Assembly: GCA_021234155.1 (NCBI GenBank)
Contig: JAJEKV010000084.1
Location: 2,560,545 to 2,624,544, forward strand
Origin: Isoetes taiwanensis
Lineage: Eukaryota > Streptophyta > Lycopodiopsida > Isoetales > Isoetaceae
Direction of reading: 5' to 3'
DNA: 64,000 bases
Shown here: positions 60,340 through 64,000 of the stretch, one piece after another
How the letters are laid out: every line of letters starts with the position of its first letter
Numbering within the stretch: position 1 is the first letter of the stretch
The notes under the pieces: model-generated
Told to the model about the DNA's origin: nothing
The model's input: the letters and a program-made list of their open reading frames with translations, nothing else
Databases searched by the model: none
Made by a program: the position numbers and the translations under genes

Positions 60340-61135
60340 TTTTCTTCTTGTGGTGAATCATCTAATTGGGGAGAAAGCTTCGTTATCTTTGACTTAAATT
60401 ACGTGTTGGGCAAGAGTGTGCACAAGAATGAAAATATTAACTCAAGATACCAACGGATCGGAAAAGATGAGCTTCAATTTAATATAGGAAGCGAGGTTTT
60501 TTTTTTTTTTCTAGCGGGGGGGTTAGCATCCTTTGTTAGCATTTGTAAGAGAAGGGTTTGATGTTGCCATCTGGTCTTCACTCACTTCTAAAAATCTTCA
60601 ACCAATTGTGGAACATATTTGTGATGCTTTTCCATAAAGGCTGAAGTTTGTTTACAGCCCGGGGGGCGGTGTTGGACTACGCCACACAAACACCCTCTTG
60701 AACCTCAAAGGGGTTGTTTGTGAAACCATTAGGCGTGGTATGGAAAGAGTACCCAGAGTACTATGGACATACTGTTCGATCGACGACGAAAGATACAAAT
60801 CCACTTTGAATCACGTAGGAAGCTACATATGTCCTTTCTCTTGGACACCGATATTAGCTAGTGACAGTTGCTTGTCATGGAGCTCATTCCATGGCTTAAT
60901 GGATTCAAAATGGCGAAGATGGTATAGTTTATGTGAAAGAGCATCCAATGACTAATGCGGCCCGAGATGGCATATCGAAAGGAGGTGGAGCAGATTTTCT
61001 TTGGCAAACTATGGCAGCAAACTTGGGTGCTCTGTTTTGCCTAAATTTAGTCAATATCACGAACAAGGAATGGAGAAAGCCCATCATGTTATTGGCCTCT
61101 CGGCCGCCCATTGTTGAGTACAGACTTTGGTGATG
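60340..61135 (+). pseudogene. FCP1/NIF-type phosphatase-like (HAD) region, frameshifted
   Basis: FCP1/NIF domains are HAD-fold phosphatases, best known for acting on RNA polymerase II tail peptides. Visible in order are FVIFDLNYVLGKSV (motif I; the second Asp of DxD is Asn), then after a T-run and frameshift LLAFVREGFDVAIWSSLTSK (motif II region with W-S-S), IVEHICDAFP and a stop. A further frame has CSIDDERYKSTLNHVGSYIC followed by PFSW, which is the paired-Asp motif IV and following turn. It closes with YVKEHPMTNAARDGISKGGG (to 61135). At least three frame breaks. Directly downstream of the Ulp1-like region in the same orientation. Confidence 0.6.
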
Positions 61136-61271
61136 TACAAATTCAAATGTTATGAATATATGTATCAAAGTTTTTGTTCATTGCACTTGAGTACTCTATT
61201 CTTCTTGTCTTTCTTATTGGTACAATTATGAGTGTGTATACATAATTAAGTGATCTTCATTTGCTTTGTAG

Positions 61272-61607
61272 ATGAATGGATTTGAAACACAAAAGACTAT
61301 TAAGAAACTAAGAGATAGAGTTACTGCTGCACCCGAGGTAATACAAACCAACACAAGCTGCAAGTACATAGGGTTGGGGACCGATTATACGCCTCTATCT
61401 TTCTTTGTTCACGAACTTTGGGAAAAGGTTGAGCAAATTGAAAATTATGAGGAACGAGCAACCATGAAAGGTATATTGGCAGCAAATCACTTGTTGCACA
61501 ACCCTTGGGGAAGGCCTGCGTGTCTGGAAGATCACCGAGGCTATGTAGGATGGAAAGGTTTGCCCGATGGCACGTGCTATAGAAACCGCATGGACTCTTT
61601 GCTTTAG
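61272..61607 (+). other. Unidentified 111-codon frame
   Basis: Open from MNGFETQKTIKKLRDRV to RNRMDSLL-stop, containing VHELWEKVEQIENYEERATM and NHLLHNPWGRPACLEDHRGY. It follows an acceptor-like ttgctttgtag, so it may be the last exon of the gene or element containing the FCP1-like part. No family recognised. Confidence 0.35.
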
Positions 61608-62469
61608 AGGATATCTCTTGACCTCTCGGCGCTGGAAGACATGATGCAATAGTCATAAGATATCAGGCTCCTCTTGACATTTTGAAGCTTGGTCATGAAT
61701 TATGAGCCATGCTCATTTTGGGTGTGTTATATTTATGTCCACAATATAAATAAATCAACCATTTGTACATGAAAACCTGTCCATTTCTTATCTTTGCCAT
61801 GGTGAAACCATTTTAGTGTTTATGCAATTCAACTTTCTTGTGTTCAATTCTAATCAACTTACACTTAACAAATTTTTATAAGATTTCTGGAATGTACAAC
61901 GGATGTACATAAGATGTACATCTGTTGTACATCTTATATACATTGATGTACATAATGCACTTACGAGTAGTCGGTTCTTGATTCTTATAACAAAGTATTA
62001 CAATATTTCGGGGAAAAGTACTACGGTCGACTTAGTCCATGTCATCTACAATTCTTTGGAAGTTGTGATAACAATGTCTCATGGACTTCATCCGGCAAGT
62101 GAAATCTTTGTGCTTGCCCCTTCAGACTTGTGTTTTACTTTCTTGAATGGGATTGAACCCCAATCACCATTCTCTGGTACCAAAACATTCTTAGTAGGAA
62201 GCGGTTTATACTTATTGTGGCGGCTGGGATTAGTTCATAATATTGTCCTTCAATGACACTAGTGCCGCCAGTATTCATTTCCATAGTCATCAATTGAATC
62301 TTCTTCCAATGCATGCTTTTCCACGGTGCACATGAGAACATAGTATGAAACACCTTCCACATTGTGCAGTGCTTGCAAAAGACACAAATACATCAAAAAG
62401 CATTTCTGATGTCATCTAAACCCGACCTGCGTCCTCTGCATACAAAACTTCCACATCATTTTCAAAGCT
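61608..62469. other. Spacer with second TGTACAT cluster
   Basis: AT-rich. At 61893-61955 there is a run of tgtaca-type motifs (ggatgtacataagatgtaca). It separates the convergent plus-strand frames and minus-strand transposase. Frames here show no known domain. Confidence 0.5.
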
Positions 62470-63790
62470 TCAACACGAGAGGCAATATGATCGTGGGCTC
62501 CAAACTTTTAGAGACCATTCTCCACAATGTTTAATGTTCTCACAATTCAACCAATTGAAGTTAATGCAAGCATCACAAAAGCACGAGAGTGGTCTGCATA
62601 GCAACTTTGTTGGATCTGGGCTGGGTTTATAGTTGACCGTAATGTATCTGCTGAGTACCAAGTAAAGTCTTGCAATTGAATGCTTGCTGCTTTGTTCACA
62701 TCTGTTTTTCCAACCTCCCAAAACACCCTTTCACAATCCGATTCCTTGGCCCTTAAAACTGCACAAGCCGTTTTACGCTTTATCAGCGGCATGCCATTTT
62801 GTTTTCTCTGCTTTCGCTCTCAAGCCACAACTTTGCTATACCAGCCTACCGCCATCATGTGTGCCTTTCCCATGGCCAGATCCAAAGAAATTCCATATCA
62901 CTTTCGAATTTTATTTTCAACATGGTATCTCTGATTCCATACCATGCACGTCTTGATTTGAATTGAGATGCACAACCATCCGACCACACATAATGAAGGT
63001 TTATGTGTCCACCTCCATTATTCTTAAGCCACCCCAAATGTAATTTAAAACCATGTTGCACAAAATGAGTGTCATGCTTCACGTCATCCGAAACATAGAA
63101 ATGCCTTTGTTTTTAAAGCTTACCTTCTATTTTCATCATTGAAATATGGACCAAAATACTAATTTGATCGGATTCCAATGCTCGGATTGCACTTCGTCCC
63201 TGGTTTCAATGTGTAGTTCTCTGCAAAGTCAACAACGGACAACACACTATTATCCGAGTTTCTCAACACATCTTTTAAAGCTGTTTGCTCTGCCGATTGT
63301 CTTTGTAAAGTTATGATCGTAAACTTAGCAAGCTGATTTTTCATGTTCTTTAACAAAACGATGCTTTGTCATTCTGATCAACTAATCTAAGCCTTACGGA
63401 TGTACCTTTTTTGGATGGCTCATTGACATATGCATATACTTGCCAGGTCCACATTAAAATTCCATCTTCCTCGTTTGGGACCCAGGATGTCTAATTTCTT
63501 CACTCCACATTCATCACATTAAGCCTTTGATGCATTTTAGTTTATGCCATTCATCCGTCACATATTTCTACCATAAACCGTTGACCTCCACAAGATACTA
63601 ACATTATCAAAAGTTTTCTTGTTTGCTTGACATACTCCATTGTTTTCTTTGGGATGCCACGGACACACTCTGTACGCGCAAGTGCAACTAACATGTAGGG
63701 ATCTCCTCATATCATTGAAGGCCTTTTTACGCAGATCTGCTTGCTCATGTTTGACACAACAACATGTGTTTCTCTCCTTCAATTTCCTTA
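62470..63790 (-). pseudogene. DDE-type transposase-like gene, frameshifted
   Basis: Read on the minus strand: CPWHPKENNGVC (about 63655), CDECGVKKLDILGP (about 63515), then NSVLSVVDFAENYTLKP (about 63220, first acidic block), and after a frame change DEVQSEHWNPIKLVF. HINLHYVWSDGCASQFKSRR (about 62980) is the second acidic block, GHGKGTHDGG (about 62870) the third conserved block, and a Cys-rich end CFCDACINFNWLNCEN closes it (about 62545). This set (DFxENY, SDGxxxQFK, GHGKGxxDG) recurs in transposase-like proteins scattered in eukaryotes. I do not assign a named superfamily. Several frameshifts make it inactive as read. Confidence 0.72.
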
Positions 63791-64000
63791 TGCAATCGGG
63801 GTTTAGGATACTTTCGAACTGTCGGAAATTTTGGTATCGGGATTACGATATACAAACCTGTTGATAAAGCTCGGTTGCAATAACAAAAGCATTAAAGACC
63901 ATGTTAGCAAAATGATGTCGGCAACCCGGATGCCAAAAGAGTATTGAACTATACTATTGTACAATTAATGTATGTTCTATGTACATAAAATGTCCATCCA
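63791..64000. other. Window edge, TGTACA motifs, no gene
   Basis: Contains ttgtacaattaatgtatg and atgtacataaaatgtcc, like the spacers at 57.7 and 61.9 kb. Upstream part of the transposase-like element, truncated by the window. Confidence 0.5.

Overview
This is nuclear DNA from a land plant. The evidence is short GT-AG introns in recognisable laccase, ABCG/PDR transporter and EF-1alpha fragments, a CAMK-like protein kinase remnant, a plant-style Helitron, Mutator-like MITEs, and a tRNA-derived SINE with LINEs. I cannot fix the lineage from this window. I see no intact housekeeping gene. Almost everything is repeat, transposon or gene debris.

Layout. Positions 1-56152 are a head-to-tail array of one large unit. 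Unit 1 is 1-15060, unit 2 is 15061-23464 (broken), unit 3 is 30447-40103, unit 4 is 40104-52278, and a fifth unit survives only as a transposon-filled remnant (52279-56152). Each unit is built from blocks A, B, (D) and C. Units 1 and 3 keep the kinase remnant in B. Units 2 and 4 share a deletion of it and share a SINE/LINE insertion at the same place. The array therefore looks like a duplicated dimer (1+2 and 3+4). Unit 1 alone carries a 5.8 kb Helitron (7140-12936) holding laccase, ABCG and EF-1alpha pieces; unit 3 has its exact empty site. Between units 2 and 3 lies about 7 kb of unrelated DNA (23465-30446). It holds a 98-bp GA-rich repeat, a large inverted 19-bp minisatellite, a 320-bp tandem repeat containing a palindromic AAACCCTA motif, and a MITE inserted in one of those repeats.

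The LINEs and SINE sit inside, and end in, long (GA/TC)n tracts. The 52279-55545 stretch is the inverted image of 43637-46898, so a 3.3 kb inversion has flipped LINE and SINE sequence in unit 5. Positions 56153-64000 are different DNA: decayed plus-strand reading frames with a Ulp1-like (C48) protease region and an FCP1/NIF-like phosphatase region, TGTACAT-rich spacers, and on the minus strand a frameshifted DDE-type transposase.

Caution: differences between near-identical copies cluster at CTG/CAG/CCGG positions and in homopolymers. Many apparent frameshifts may be base-calling errors at methylated CHG sites, so 'pseudogene' calls in the array are provisional.
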